In this document: piece by piece, positions 7,879-16,838 of the stretch
Numbering within the stretch: position 1 is the stretch's first letter
Layout: the number at the start of each line of letters is the position of its first letter
DNA from: Verrucomicrobiota bacterium
Lineage (GTDB): Bacteria > Verrucomicrobiota > Verrucomicrobiia > Methylacidiphilales > UBA1321
Length of the DNA stretch: 39,863 bases
Assembly (NCBI GenBank): GCA_013285645.1
Contig: JABDHJ010000025.1
Span: 1-39,863, forward strand
Direction of reading: 5' to 3'
Position numbers and translations under genes: made by a program
Notes under the pieces: generated by a model
Databases searched by the model: none
Told to the model about the DNA's origin: nothing
Seen by the model: only the letters and a program-made list of their open reading frames with translations

Positions 7879-8394
7879 ATGATGAGTACGATTCAAGGTC
7901 TGGTGGCTTGTTCCGATCTGACCGGCTACGCCAAACTCTCCGCGAAGAAATCAGAGGAGGAGATTTTCCACCTTCTCTCCGATTATTATGAGCTCGTCGG
8001 AGAGATCATTGCGCCTGCACAGGGGAACGTGATTAAATTCATGGGAGATGCCGCGCTGATGCTGTTTCCGGAGGACGCCGCCGATGCTGGCATCCGGGCG
8101 CTTCTCCTTCTCCAAAGCCGGGGCGATGCGTTTTTATCGGAGCGGGGAGTGGCCTGCCGACACCACATTCGGGCTCACTTTGGATCGATGTGCATCGGGC
8201 CCTTGGGTACGCGTGACGACAAACGGCGCGATGTGTTGGGCGCCACGGTCAATACGATGTTTATGCTCAAGACGACTGGCTTTGCGATGACTCCTGAGGC
8301 CTTTCGTAAACTCGCGCCGGAAACGAGGAAGCTCTTTAAGAAGCATACGCCGCCAGTGGTTTACATTCCGACGGAGCAGCCACATCGGGATTAG
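7879..8394 (+). CDS. Stand-alone class III adenylate/guanylate cyclase catalytic domain
   Basis: 171 residues, consisting of one class III nucleotidyl cyclase domain and no sensor. The start at 7879 follows a GAAAGGGA ribosome-binding site; a TTG at 7828 is also in frame but less likely. Metal-binding Asp13 (CSDLTGY) and Asp57 (MGDAALMLF) are present. Residues that select adenine in adenylate cyclases are present as Lys53 and Asp118 (RRDVLGATVN). The transition-state Asn125 is kept, but the Arg expected four residues later is Met129. Activity may therefore be weak or absent unless a partner subunit supplies the Arg. Class III domains act as dimers, and a homodimer of this protein would lack both arginines. 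The family call is firm; catalysis is uncertain. Confidence 0.87.
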   Translation: MMSTIQGLVACSDLTGYAKLSAKKSEEEIFHLLSDYYELVGEIIAPAQGNVIKFMGDAALMLFPEDAADAGIRALLLLQSRGDAFLSERGVACRHHIRAHFGSMCIGPLGTRDDKRRDVLGATVNTMFMLKTTGFAMTPEAFRKLAPETRKLFKKHTPPVVYIPTEQPHRD

Positions 8395-8435
8395 TATTTA
8401 ATTTATGAGCAGACTTTTCTGCAAGCCAACGGCTT

Positions 8436-8609
8436 GCCAGCACCGTAGCCGGTGGTTGAGCCGCAGCAGCGGCGACACCACCGGAAAGCTTTGTCCTTCG
8501 GTCTCACCCCGGCAGGGGTGAGCACTGCTGTCACCCCTGCCGGGGTGAACGCCTGAGCGGGCTTATACCGGTGGTGTCGCTGCGCTCAACCACCGGCTAC
8601 GGTGCTGGC
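8436..8609. repeat. Nested palindromic element (GGTGGTTGAG family, copy 1)
   Basis: The outer arms 8436-8460 and 8585-8609 are exact reverse complements over 25 bases (GCCAGCACCGTAGCCGGTGG...). Inside them lies a second inverted pair built on CACCCCGGCAGGGGTGA and its complement, plus CGACACCACCGG against CCGGTGGTGTCG. The unit is about 174 bp, non-coding, and fills the gap between the convergent cyclase and PAP2 genes. A diverged copy is at 14966-15175. Short hairpins flank it (GCAAGCC...GGCTTGC at about 8421, and CATCCCTTCGGGATG at 8609-8623). Confidence 0.85.
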
Positions 8610-8646
8610 ATCCCTTCGGGATGTCGCGACTTGAATTATGTTTTGA

Positions 8647-9288
8647 TTACCGCTGCCAAAGCGGAAAGAGGAGCGGATGATTAGCGTAAAGCTGCGGGCA
8701 TTTTTTTGGCGCATAACGCTGCCAGAGCCATGCGGCAGCCCGACAAATAAAATAGGAATAAACGATGGCGACGATCCACGAACCGAGGATGTCGCTGGGA
8801 TAATGAGAGCCGGTATAGATGCGGGAATAGCTAACCAGCGCGGCCCATGGCCAGAGCCACAACGCCCAGCGTCCGAAGATCGCGCAACCGATCATGGCGA
8901 GCGCGACGTTGTTGCAGGCATGGCCGGAGGTAAAGGAGCGCCCCTTGGTCACATGATGCGGTTTCGACTCGGAAATTTCGTGGACGGTTACGACCCGAAT
9001 GTGCGGTTCGGTCTCGTTCGGGCGCGGACGATGAACCGCGAGCTTGAAACCCCAGTCGATCATCCCATCCCCGATGACCAGGCACGCAGCCATCAGGACC
9101 ACCATTTGTCGCCCACGAAAACCGCCAAAGATCAACGCCAGGATGACGGTGATCGTGACGGGTATGCGAAAGGAATCCCAGTCGCTGACACGGGCCATGA
9201 GGGGATCAAGCCAGGGACTGCTCCACGTCTGGTTGATCAGGTAGAGGACCTGCAGATCAAGCGCGTGAAACCAAGCAAGGAGGGACAT
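8647..9288 (-). CDS. PAP2-family phosphatase
   Basis: 213 residues with several membrane helices. The three phosphatase motifs are complete: K82-x6-R89-P90, S121-G122-H123 (in SFTSGHA), and S155-R156-x5-H162-x3-D166. This arrangement fits integral-membrane lipid phosphatases of the PAP2 superfamily, such as undecaprenyl-pyrophosphate phosphatase (PgpB/BcrC type), phosphatidic-acid phosphatase or a lipid A phosphatase. The sequence does not decide between these. It is convergent with the cyclase gene and lies downstream of the DUF4410 lipoprotein on the same strand, separated by 50 bases. Confidence 0.92.
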   Translation of the reverse strand: MSLLAWFHALDLQVLYLINQTWSSPWLDPLMARVSDWDSFRIPVTITVILALIFGGFRGRQMVVLMAACLVIGDGMIDWGFKLAVHRPRPNETEPHIRVVTVHEISESKPHHVTKGRSFTSGHACNNVALAMIGCAIFGRWALWLWPWAALVSYSRIYTGSHYPSDILGSWIVAIVYSYFICRAAAWLWQRYAPKKCPQLYANHPLLFPLWQR

Positions 9289-9338
9289 GGTTTGAGGCTA
9301 GCCAACTCGACTCTCAAGAGCGAGAGCTCCGTCCTTTT

Positions 9339-9989
9339 TTAGAGGTACGGCGCAAGAACCGCTTCGATTTCGCGGCAGGTACGGGTCGTATCGAGCTTCA
9401 AACCGGAGCCAAGTCCCATGCCCGTGGAGATGGGTTCGCCGAGGGCACTCAAGCCCGCAGGAGCCGAGCCGCTGCCCGAGCCAGTATCTCCACTGGCATC
9501 CGGCACGCCGGTCCGAAAGGCGAGGACGTACTGGGTCTTGGAGACGCTTAGATCGTAGACGTAAACTTTGGTCTGGAGAGTGGTTTCACCTGCGCCTGCG
9601 CCAACGGCGGTCCGAAGCGCGCGGCTGCCCTGGTCGACGGTGATAAATTCTCCAGTCACCAGCCAACCGTGGTTGGGAAGATCGTCAATCCAGCGTTGTT
9701 CGGTGGGGGCCAGCTTTTCCAACCGGGTCTTGAGCTGAACCGTAAAGTTGGTCTGGAAGTTTTCCTTGAAATTAACCAGTTCCATTCCATCGCGGGAGAC
9801 CAACCATTTGCAGGTTGTGGTATCGAAGGGAGCCACCAAAATCACGGGAGGATTGGGCGTCAGTTTAACCGTGGAACTTGGCAGCGGGGCGGTATGAATG
9901 GATCCCTCGCAACCGGTCAGTGACAAGGTGAGAGTGGTCGCCACCGCCAAGAAAGCAACGTTGGCGAAGAGAGCGACGATGCGAGGCAT
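9339..9989 (-). CDS. DUF4410 lipoprotein
   Basis: 216 residues. The signal peptide ends in a lipobox (LSLTGC, Cys27), so the protein is predicted to be lipid-anchored. The core (GWLVTGEFITVDQGSRALRT, then GAGETTLQTKVYVYDLS) matches the DUF4410 pattern, a periplasmic lipoprotein family of unknown function. The middle carries a Gly/Ser-rich insertion (about residues 165-185). It lies upstream of the PAP2 gene on the same strand. No biochemical role can be assigned. Confidence 0.8.
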   Translation of the reverse strand: MPRIVALFANVAFLAVATTLTLSLTGCEGSIHTAPLPSSTVKLTPNPPVILVAPFDTTTCKWLVSRDGMELVNFKENFQTNFTVQLKTRLEKLAPTEQRWIDDLPNHGWLVTGEFITVDQGSRALRTAVGAGAGETTLQTKVYVYDLSVSKTQYVLAFRTGVPDASGDTGSGSGSAPAGLSALGEPISTGMGLGSGLKLDTTRTCREIEAVLAPYL

Positions 9990-10422
9990 GAGTAGGCTTT
10001 ACCCGAAAAGAGGGAATTATGGCAAGAGAATTTACATTGAATTATGGAAAATCTCTTCGGAAGAATAATTAGTGGCTTATTCGCGTACAACGCAGAGTCA
10101 ACCATCGGAATGCCTCCAGTCCCAATGGAGATGTCTGCGAAAGTCGCTGAATCTTGCCTTTGGCATTCCGGAGGAATGACGCAATCCTAGGGCCTGTTCA
10201 CACTAAGATTCAACGCGCCACCTCTTAAGCTTGACGGCTTCATGGCAACCCTTTCAGGGGTGCAGATGTTTTCTCAAAGTTTTATTAATTCTTTTGCTTA
10301 CTGGAATCGGGTCTGCTTAAGTTCGCGGGCGGGCCCAATAAGCCTCTCTTTATATGCACCAGAAACCTCTTTTCCCTCTGGGTAAGCAACTTTTCGTTCG
10401 AACCGGCTTCTCTTCCTTGGGA
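9990..10422. other. Divergent intergenic region between DUF4410 and RND operon
   Basis: About 430 bases with no convincing gene. It should hold the promoters of the leftward lipoprotein gene and the rightward efflux operon. The imperfect inverted words CGGAATGCC (about 10106) and GGCATTCCG (about 10163) with GGAGGAATGAC look like the remains of a palindromic element. No repressor operator or regulator gene typical of RND pumps could be identified. Confidence 0.4.
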
Positions 10423-11583
10423 ATGAAGCCCCTGGCGGTTCTCCTCGTGGCCTTGGCCGTGACCGGGTGCGAGCAAAGAAAAAGGCCGGAGCTTCCGCCG
10501 CAAACCGTTTTGACCATGGATGTGGTCGTCAAAAATGAACCGGCCTACACGGAGTGGATCGGCACCCTCAACGGCTCGGTGAATGCCTCCATCCGCGCGC
10601 AGGTCGGCGGTTACCTGATCAAGCAGGATTACCAGGAAGGCACCGCAGTCAAAGCCGGTCAGGTGCTTTTTGAGATCGATCCGCGCCCCTATCAGGCTGC
10701 GCTCGATTCCGCCAAGGGAGATCTTTCCCAGGCCCAAGCCAATCAAATTAAGTCTCAACAAGATTTGGCCCGTTACAAGGCCTTGGTCGCCAGTGGTGCG
10801 GTCAGTCAACAGGAGTATCAAAACGAAGCTCAGTTGAATGACGCGAACATCGCGGCAGTGGCCGCCGCCCAAGGTGCCGTGCAGACAGCCCAACTCAATC
10901 TCGGTTATTCGCAGATCAAGTCGGCCATCGACGGCATAGCGGGTATTGCGGAAGCCCAAGTGGGAGACCTGATCGGCCAGAATTCCGAGATGACCACAGT
11001 CTCGACCATCGATCCCATGAAGGCCGTATTCAATGTCAGCGAGCAACTTTATCTCACCTTCATGCAGTCGCATCCCGAGCTTGCGCAGCAGGTGGCGGCG
11101 CAAAAGAACGCCGTGCTGACGCTGCTTCTTTCGGATGGCCTGCCTTACGACCAAAAAGGGACGATTGATATCATCAATCGTCAGATCAACCAGGATACGG
11201 GCACGATCCAACTCGTCGGACTTTTCCCGAATCCGAATGGCGTTCTTCGCCCCGGCGCTTTCGTCAACGTCCGCATGAGCGGCGCCAAGAAGCAGGATAC
11301 AATCACGGTGCCGCAACAGGCCGTGATGCAGTTGCAGACAATTTACATGATGGCCGTGGTGACCCCCGATAACACAATCGACATGCGTCAAGTCCAGGTG
11401 GGCAACCAGATTGGAAGCAACTGGATCATCACCGACGGCCTGAAGGCGGGCGACAAGATTGTGGTCGAAGGCATGGAAAAAGTGAAACAGGGTGAGAAGG
11501 TCGACGTGAAACCGTGGGTCAATCCAAACGTACCCGCAGCCGCGACGACGCAAACCAACGCACCGCCTGCTCAAGTCCAATAA
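10423..11583 (+). CDS. RND efflux periplasmic adaptor (membrane fusion) lipoprotein
   Basis: 386 residues from the ATG at 10423. An in-frame ATG at 10354 adds 23 residues, but the internal start gives a normal lipoprotein signal (MKPLAVLLVALAVTGCEQ, Cys16). Domains appear in the usual order: a lipoyl half (ASIRAQVGGYLIKQDYQEGT), an alpha-helical hairpin (about residues 80-150, Gln/Ala-rich), a second lipoyl half with beta-barrel (IKSAIDGIAGIAEAQVGDLI), and a membrane-proximal domain (VPQQAVMQLQ). It links the inner-membrane pump to an outer-membrane channel and is of the AcrA/MexA type. The permease gene follows 46 bases later. Confidence 0.93.
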   Translation: MKPLAVLLVALAVTGCEQRKRPELPPQTVLTMDVVVKNEPAYTEWIGTLNGSVNASIRAQVGGYLIKQDYQEGTAVKAGQVLFEIDPRPYQAALDSAKGDLSQAQANQIKSQQDLARYKALVASGAVSQQEYQNEAQLNDANIAAVAAAQGAVQTAQLNLGYSQIKSAIDGIAGIAEAQVGDLIGQNSEMTTVSTIDPMKAVFNVSEQLYLTFMQSHPELAQQVAAQKNAVLTLLLSDGLPYDQKGTIDIINRQINQDTGTIQLVGLFPNPNGVLRPGAFVNVRMSGAKKQDTITVPQQAVMQLQTIYMMAVVTPDNTIDMRQVQVGNQIGSNWIITDGLKAGDKIVVEGMEKVKQGEKVDVKPWVNPNVPAAATTQTNAPPAQVQ

Positions 11584-11629
11584 TTAGCCGCGACTTTGGC
11601 CGAGCACATGACGCGATAAGGGAAAACGA

Positions 11630-14600
11630 ATGTCCAAGTTCTTCATCAACCGACCGATCGTGGCGATGGTCATCTCCATCGTCATGGTTATTTTGGGTGT
11701 CGTTTCCATCCTGGGATTGCCCATCGCCCAGTTTCCGAATATTGCCGATCCGCTGGTGCAGGTGAAGGGAACATATCCGGGCGGCGATGCGCAGACGGTC
11801 GCGCAATCGGTCGCGACGCCCATCGAGCAGCAGATGAGCGGTGTGGACAACATGAATTACATGTATTCCACCAGCGCCAATAACGGCGCGATGACGCTGA
11901 CGATCGATTTCAACGTCAAGACCGATCCCAATACCGACTTGATCCTGTCCCAGTTGCGCCAGTCGCAATCCGCCTCCCAAATGCCGCAGGCGGTGACGAA
12001 CCAGGGCGTCACGGTGGAGAAATCAAACAGCGCGCCGTTGATGCTGTTTGCCCTCTACTCTCCGACCGGACAGTACGACGCCAAGTTCATCACCAACTAC
12101 GCGTACATCAATCTCAACTACCAGCTGACGCGCGTGCCGGGCATCGCCAGCGTGACGATCTACGGCGCTGGCCAGTACGCGATGCGCATCTGGGTCAATC
12201 CCAACCAACTCGCGAACTTGGGCATTACCGTTACCGACGTCATCAAGGCGCTCCAGACGCAGAACAACGTCAATCCCGCCGGCCAGATCGGTGGAGAGCC
12301 AGTGCCACCCGGGCAGCCTTATACCTACACCGTCCGCACTCAAGGCTACCTGACCTCAGCCGATCAGTTCGGGCAGATCGTGGTGCGCGCCAATCCGGAC
12401 GGCTCGGTCGTCCGGATCAAGGACGTCGCGCGGGTGGAGCTGGGCACGCAATATTACAACATCATTGGACGTTTTCAGGGCAAGCCTTCCGCGATCATCG
12501 CGATCTACCAGTTGCCCGACACCAACGCGCTGCAAGCGGCCGATGGCGCCAAGAAGTTGATGGCGGAAGCCTCCAAGAATTTCCCTCCCGGCATGGCCTA
12601 TGAAGTGTCGCTGGACACGACCAAGGCCGTTACCGCGGGCATGGAGGAAATCATCAAGACGCTGTTCGAGGCCCTCGCGCTGGTCGTCCTCGTGGTCTTC
12701 ATCTTTCTTCAGGGCTGGCGCGCGACTCTCATCCCGCTTCTGGCGGTGCCCGTTTCGCTCGTCGGCACGTTCGCCATCTTTCCGCTGTTCGGTTTTTCCA
12801 TCAATACGCTCTCGCTCTTTGGGTTGGTCCTGGCGATTGGTCTCGTCGTCGATGACGCCATCGTCGTGGTGGAAGCGGTGGAACTGCACATCGAAGAAGG
12901 CCTGTCTCCCAAGGATGCGGCATTCAAGGCAATGGAGCAGGTCACCAGCCCGGTTATTGGTATCGCGCTGATTTTGACGGCGGTGTTTGTCCCGACCGCC
13001 TTCATCCCCGGCATCACCGGATTATTGTACCAGCAATTCGCGCTCACCATTGCGATCTCGGTTCTGATTTCCGCCTTCAATGCGTTGACCCTCAGCCCCG
13101 CTCTCTGCGCCTTGCTGTTGAAGCCGAAGTCCGAAAAATCGGGTGGAATTCTCGCGGGTCCCTTCCGCTTGTTCAATCGCGGTTTTGGGAGCGTCACCAA
13201 TGGTTATGTGAATATCAGTTCACTCCTCATTCGCCGTTCGCTCGTCAGTCTCTTCCTTCTAATCTGTCTTGCCATAGGAGCTGGTTACTTGGGAAGCCGT
13301 TTGCCTACCAGCTTCCTGCCGGACGAAGATCAGGGTTACATCTATGGCTCGTTGCAGCTTCCGGATGCGTCGTCGCTGCAACGCACCTCCGAGGCCGCCA
13401 AGACGGTCGAGCAGATGATCCTCAAAACGCCGGGCGTCCAATACTGCACCACCGTCGTTGGCTTCAATTTGTTGAGCGGCGTCCAGGATACTTACAACGC
13501 CTTCTTCTTCATCACTCTGACCGACTGGAGCAAGCGCAAAAGCTTCCTGGAATCCTACACCCACATCAAGCAGAGCCTGAATTTCCGGCTTTATCCCATC
13601 CCCCAGGGCGTCGGGTTTGTTTTTCCGCCTCCCGCCATTCCGGGTGTCGGCACCTCGGGCGGATTTACCATGGTGCTGGAAGATCGCGCGGGGAATCCTC
13701 CCACGTTCCTTGATGCCAACTTGAAGGCGTTCCTGACGGAAGCCAACAAGCGGCCTGAGCTGAGCCGCGTGACCACCACCGCATTGCCGATCGTGCCGCA
13801 AGTCGGGGTCAACATGGATCGCGACAAGGCCCTGAAACTCAAAGTCAACCTCAGCGACGCCTATCAGACCCTGCAGTGCTTCATGGGCGGCGCGTTTGTG
13901 AATTATTTCAATCTCTTCGGGCTTCAATGGCAGACCTACGTCGAGGCGGAGGGCGCCTACCGGACCGTGCCGGAAAATATCGGACAATTCTATGTCCGCA
14001 ACAGCACGGGACAATCGGTGCCCATGGCGTCGATCACCAGCATTGATCACTCGAAATATGGGCCTGAATTCGTCATGCGCTACAATCTTTATAATTGCGC
14101 CCAGATATTCGGTAGCCCGGCGGAAGGTTACAGTTCCGGTCAGGCGACTGCCGCCTTGGAGGACGTTTTCAAGAAGACGCAGCCGCAGGGAATGGGCTTC
14201 GATTATATGGGCATGTCCTTCCAGGAACAGGTCGCGCGCAACGGCGTTTCGCCGATGGTGATCTTCGCCCTTTCGCTCCTCTTCGTGTTCCTGATCCTGG
14301 CGGCGCTTTATGAAAGCTGGTCGCTGCCGTTCAGCGTTCTCCTTGCGACGCCGGTTGCAGTCTTTGGCGCGTTCCTGACCCTGCATCTTCGCGGCATGGA
14401 CAACGACGTCTATGCGCAGATTGGGTTGGTCATGCTCATCGGTCTCGCGGCCAAGAACGCGATTCTCATTGTCGAGTTCGCCCGCATGCAGCTTGAAGAG
14501 GGCAATAAATCGATCGCCGAAGCCGCCCTCGAAGGCGCGCGTCTGCGTTTGAGACCCATTTTGATGACGTCGTTTGCGTTCATCCTGGGTTGCGTGCCGC

Positions 14601-14800
14601 TTTGGTTCGCCAGCGGTTCCGGCGCGGTGTCGCGGCAGATTCTTGGCAGCGCTGTCATCGGCGGCATGTTGGCATCCTCAGCCATCGCGATCTTCCTGGT
14701 CCCCGTGACGTTCTACGTCGTCGAAAAATTCTCGGAGAAAAAGAAGGAAGCCGCAGCGGCGACTACCACAGCCTCGAAGCCCGAAGCACCCGCGGAGTAA
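11630..14800 (+). CDS. RND multidrug efflux permease, HAE1/AcrB type
   Basis: 1056 residues, the usual length for the AcrB/MexB family. It starts MSKFFINRPIVAMVISIVMV, the standard N-terminus. The proton-relay Asp pair is in helix 4 (AIGLVVDDAIVVVEAVE), and the relay Lys is in helix 10 (GLAAKNAILIVEFAR). Two large periplasmic loops alternate with the two sets of six helices, as expected of the internal duplication. It works as a trimer, exporting hydrophobic or amphiphilic compounds using the proton gradient. No TolC-type gene follows, so the channel must be encoded elsewhere. The substrate range cannot be read from sequence. Confidence 0.97.
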   Translation: MSKFFINRPIVAMVISIVMVILGVVSILGLPIAQFPNIADPLVQVKGTYPGGDAQTVAQSVATPIEQQMSGVDNMNYMYSTSANNGAMTLTIDFNVKTDPNTDLILSQLRQSQSASQMPQAVTNQGVTVEKSNSAPLMLFALYSPTGQYDAKFITNYAYINLNYQLTRVPGIASVTIYGAGQYAMRIWVNPNQLANLGITVTDVIKALQTQNNVNPAGQIGGEPVPPGQPYTYTVRTQGYLTSADQFGQIVVRANPDGSVVRIKDVARVELGTQYYNIIGRFQGKPSAIIAIYQLPDTNALQAADGAKKLMAEASKNFPPGMAYEVSLDTTKAVTAGMEEIIKTLFEALALVVLVVFIFLQGWRATLIPLLAVPVSLVGTFAIFPLFGFSINTLSLFGLVLAIGLVVDDAIVVVEAVELHIEEGLSPKDAAFKAMEQVTSPVIGIALILTAVFVPTAFIPGITGLLYQQFALTIAISVLISAFNALTLSPALCALLLKPKSEKSGGILAGPFRLFNRGFGSVTNGYVNISSLLIRRSLVSLFLLICLAIGAGYLGSRLPTSFLPDEDQGYIYGSLQLPDASSLQRTSEAAKTVEQMILKTPGVQYCTTVVGFNLLSGVQDTYNAFFFITLTDWSKRKSFLESYTHIKQSLNFRLYPIPQGVGFVFPPPAIPGVGTSGGFTMVLEDRAGNPPTFLDANLKAFLTEANKRPELSRVTTTALPIVPQVGVNMDRDKALKLKVNLSDAYQTLQCFMGGAFVNYFNLFGLQWQTYVEAEGAYRTVPENIGQFYVRNSTGQSVPMASITSIDHSKYGPEFVMRYNLYNCAQIFGSPAEGYSSGQATAALEDVFKKTQPQGMGFDYMGMSFQEQVARNGVSPMVIFALSLLFVFLILAALYESWSLPFSVLLATPVAVFGAFLTLHLRGMDNDVYAQIGLVMLIGLAAKNAILIVEFARMQLEEGNKSIAEAALEGARLRLRPILMTSFAFILGCVPLWFASGSGAVSRQILGSAVIGGMLASSAIAIFLVPVTFYVVEKFSEKKKEAAAATTTASKPEAPAE

Positions 14801-14965
14801 GCAGTCCGTCGTCCTGAGCTTGTCGAAGGATCCGTTCAGCCTGCCTTTTTCGTGGTAGCCGCCACACGCTGGGTGGCGGCGCCTTTCCCTCCGAGGTAGC
14901 CATCGACCTCTGGGCGACGATGCATCCCGTATCCCTTCCCTGAAGCCGAAGGCTTCAGGGCACCC

Positions 14966-15175
14966 TAGCCGGTGGTTGAGCGTAGCGACACCACCGGTAT
15001 ATCCATTGAATGCGACCCACCCCATGAGGGGTGGCAGTCTCCATCGTCCGAAAATCACCGCTACTGCTCATTGATACCTTCACTGGGCTGTCATCCCTGC
15101 CGGGATAAGAAACCGTGTGGCGTAAATCCGGTGGTATCACCCGCCGCGGGCTCAACCACCGGCTACGGTGCTGGC
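14966..15175. repeat. Nested palindromic element (GGTGGTTGAG family, copy 2)
   Basis: The left arm TAGCCGGTGGTTGAG (14966-14980) pairs with CTCAACCACCGGCTA (15151-15165), and the right side continues GGTGCTGGC as in the copy at 8436-8609. The interior again holds CGACACCACCGG against CCGGTGGTATC, plus CACCCC...GGGGTG-type stems and CATCCCTGCCGGGAT. Upstream, 14801-14960 holds further short repeats: a TGAGCTTGTCGAAGGATC word (14815-14832), a GGTAGCCGCCACACGC...GGTGGCGGCGCC hairpin (14854-14884), a GAGGTAGCCATCGACC relative (14893 on) and CCTGAAGCC...GGCTTCAGG (14939-14959). Together they fill the 434-base gap after the efflux operon. Confidence 0.8.
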
Positions 15176-15234
15176 AAACCTTCAGCTTGGCAAAAGGCCT
15201 TGTCAGGCGCGAATGCGGCTGAGAATCTTTCAAA

Positions 15235-16015
15235 GTGCTCTCCGTGATCGACACCCTCAAGGAGACGTTTCGTTTATGGGGACGGAATTTTTGGTATCTG
15301 CTGATTTTGACCTTGGTCGGGAGTCTGCCCGTGTTTGGCATCAGGTATTTTGAATACAGCATCCAGTACTCATCGGCATTTGTTCTCCTGAAATCTCTCG
15401 ATATGTTTGTCGGTGCGTTTATCGGAGTTTTGGATGCTGCATTCATACTGGGACGTTATGCGAGCAGCAACAAAGGGAGAAAACGGGTGGCGAAGCGTCT
15501 GGAGCACGATCAAGATTTCCGCTTCGCCCATATTGGGAGCTTATTTACTTTGCCTTGGCATAATCTTGATCGTTGGATGTGGAGTGTTGCTAGTTGATTC
15601 ACTCTTCGAGTGGCCACTGTTTATAATGATGGATATCCCCATCACTTTTTGCGTTCTTTTCAAATATGCCCTGGCTGGCCCGATTATTGTGATGGAGAAC
15701 ATGGGGCCGTGGAGTGCAATGCGCAAAAGCTGGCAGATGACGCGGGGTCGTTTCTGGTACGTTGGGGGAAATTTCCTGTTTCTGGGGAGTGCAATGTGGC
15801 TTATGAGGTACTTGCTCCACACCTATGTTCATTATGATGACAGAGTCATGACCGGAATTTTCATCATCCTAAATCAAGGATGTGCCACGTTTGGTCAGGC
15901 AATGATTATCCTGTGCTGGTGTCTGTATCAACGGATCGAGGCGCTTGAGCCCGAGGCGAAAATTACGGAAATTCCCACTAACTTATCGCCACCGGCATCG
16001 CCTTGCGCCCCTTAA
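15235..16015 (+). pseudogene. Frameshifted polytopic membrane protein gene
   Basis: Two overlapping frames together make one membrane protein of about 260 residues. Frame one (GTG at 15235) gives TLKETFRLWGRNFWYLLILT and runs sensibly to about 15475 (GRYASSNKGRK). The following residues are hydrophilic nonsense ending at 15597. Frame two, shifted by one base, continues sensibly from about 15475 (NGWRSVWSTIKISASPILGA) to 16015. It carries four or five membrane segments and SAMRKSWQMTRGRFWYVGGN, a pattern seen in GPDPase_memb/YciC-like membrane proteins. The shift falls near GGGAGAAAACGGG. Either the gene is broken, the read has an error, or decoding shifts. The 3' end overlaps the convergent hisJ-like gene by 38 bases. 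Confidence 0.65.
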
Positions 16016-16772
16016 ACGTCATCACCTCCGTATACCCGACATCCCGCGCAAGCATATAGGCCGCATCAAAATCGGCGGCGACTTCCTTCGGCGAGTGCGC
16101 GTCGGAATTAATGACGATCGGAATATTCCGTATGTGCGCCGCGACCAGAAAATCGCGGCTCGGATAAATCTCATGCACATCCTTGCGCAACCCCGCCGTG
16201 TTGATTTCCAGCACAACTCCCGCCTCGGCCACGGCATCCAGCGTCCCTTTATAAAACCGGGAAAGATCGCCCTCGGGCCGATGCCCAAATTTCTTCACCA
16301 GGTCCGGATGCGCCAGAAAATCAAAGAGACAGCTTTCCGCCATCAGCGTGTAAGCATCGAAATACTTCTGCCAGATTTCCTCCACCGGCTGCTCCGTCCA
16401 ACGCTTCAGGTGCTTCGGATTATCCACATCCCAGTCCGGCGTGATGTAATGCACCGATCCAATCAGGTAATCCCACTCGGCCTGCGCTGCGAGGTGGTGG
16501 ATATGCCCCTCAAAGCTGGGAATGAAATCGCACTCCAGCCCAAGCCGAACCGGGTAATCGGGAAATTCGCGCTGCGCCGCATGGATCATCTCGATGTACT
16601 GCGGAAGTTCCTCCGGAGCCATGCGCCAATCATCGAATTGCGTCGGCATCGGGTTGTGATCGGAGAAGCCGATTTCCGCCAGTCCCTGCTTCTGTGCAGC
16701 CAGAATATAATCGCGCGGCGCCCCGATGGCATGGCCGCACAAAGGCGTATGCATGTGATAATCCGTGCGCAT
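15978..16772 (-). CDS. hisJ: PHP-family histidinol-phosphatase
   Basis: 264 residues from the ATG at 16772 (MRTDYHMHTPLCGHA, the normal N-terminus of the family); a TTG at 16793 would add 7 residues. Metal-binding PHP motifs are visible: DYHMHT, then CGHA, FSDHNPMP, GLECDF, GSVHY, FLAHPDLVKKFG, INTAGLRK and INSDAHSP. HisJ-type enzymes hydrolyse histidinol phosphate in histidine synthesis. Related PHP phosphatases act on other phosphates, so the substrate is assigned by family only. No other his gene is nearby. It is divergent from pheA with a 66-base gap. Confidence 0.87.
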   Translation of the reverse strand: MRTDYHMHTPLCGHAIGAPRDYILAAQKQGLAEIGFSDHNPMPTQFDDWRMAPEELPQYIEMIHAAQREFPDYPVRLGLECDFIPSFEGHIHHLAAQAEWDYLIGSVHYITPDWDVDNPKHLKRWTEQPVEEIWQKYFDAYTLMAESCLFDFLAHPDLVKKFGHRPEGDLSRFYKGTLDAVAEAGVVLEINTAGLRKDVHEIYPSRDFLVAAHIRNIPIVINSDAHSPKEVAADFDAAYMLARDVGYTEVMTFKGRKAMPVAIS

Positions 16773-16838
16773 ACATTTAGGATAGCCCATCAACGCACAC
16801 TTCCAAGTGCGGTTATTGCGTGCTTAAATTTCGGTTCC

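Noticed and set aside
10285..11580. 431-codon minus-strand frame opposite the RND adaptor gene
   Set aside because: It is rich in His, Arg and Asp with no domain-like pattern, and lies antisense to an unmistakable adaptor. Such frames are common opposite GC-rich genes.
13259..14386. 375-codon minus-strand frame opposite the RND permease
   Set aside because: Antisense shadow of a clear AcrB-type gene, with low-complexity charged composition and no recognisable motif.
14801..15234. An outer-membrane channel gene after the RND permease
   Set aside because: The gap holds only repeats; no TolC-like reading frame exists in either strand.
15945..16838. Upstream extension of the pheA frame (about 298 codons)
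   Set aside because: It is antisense to the hisJ-like gene and Arg/His-rich; prephenate dehydratase begins normally at the ATG 16839.
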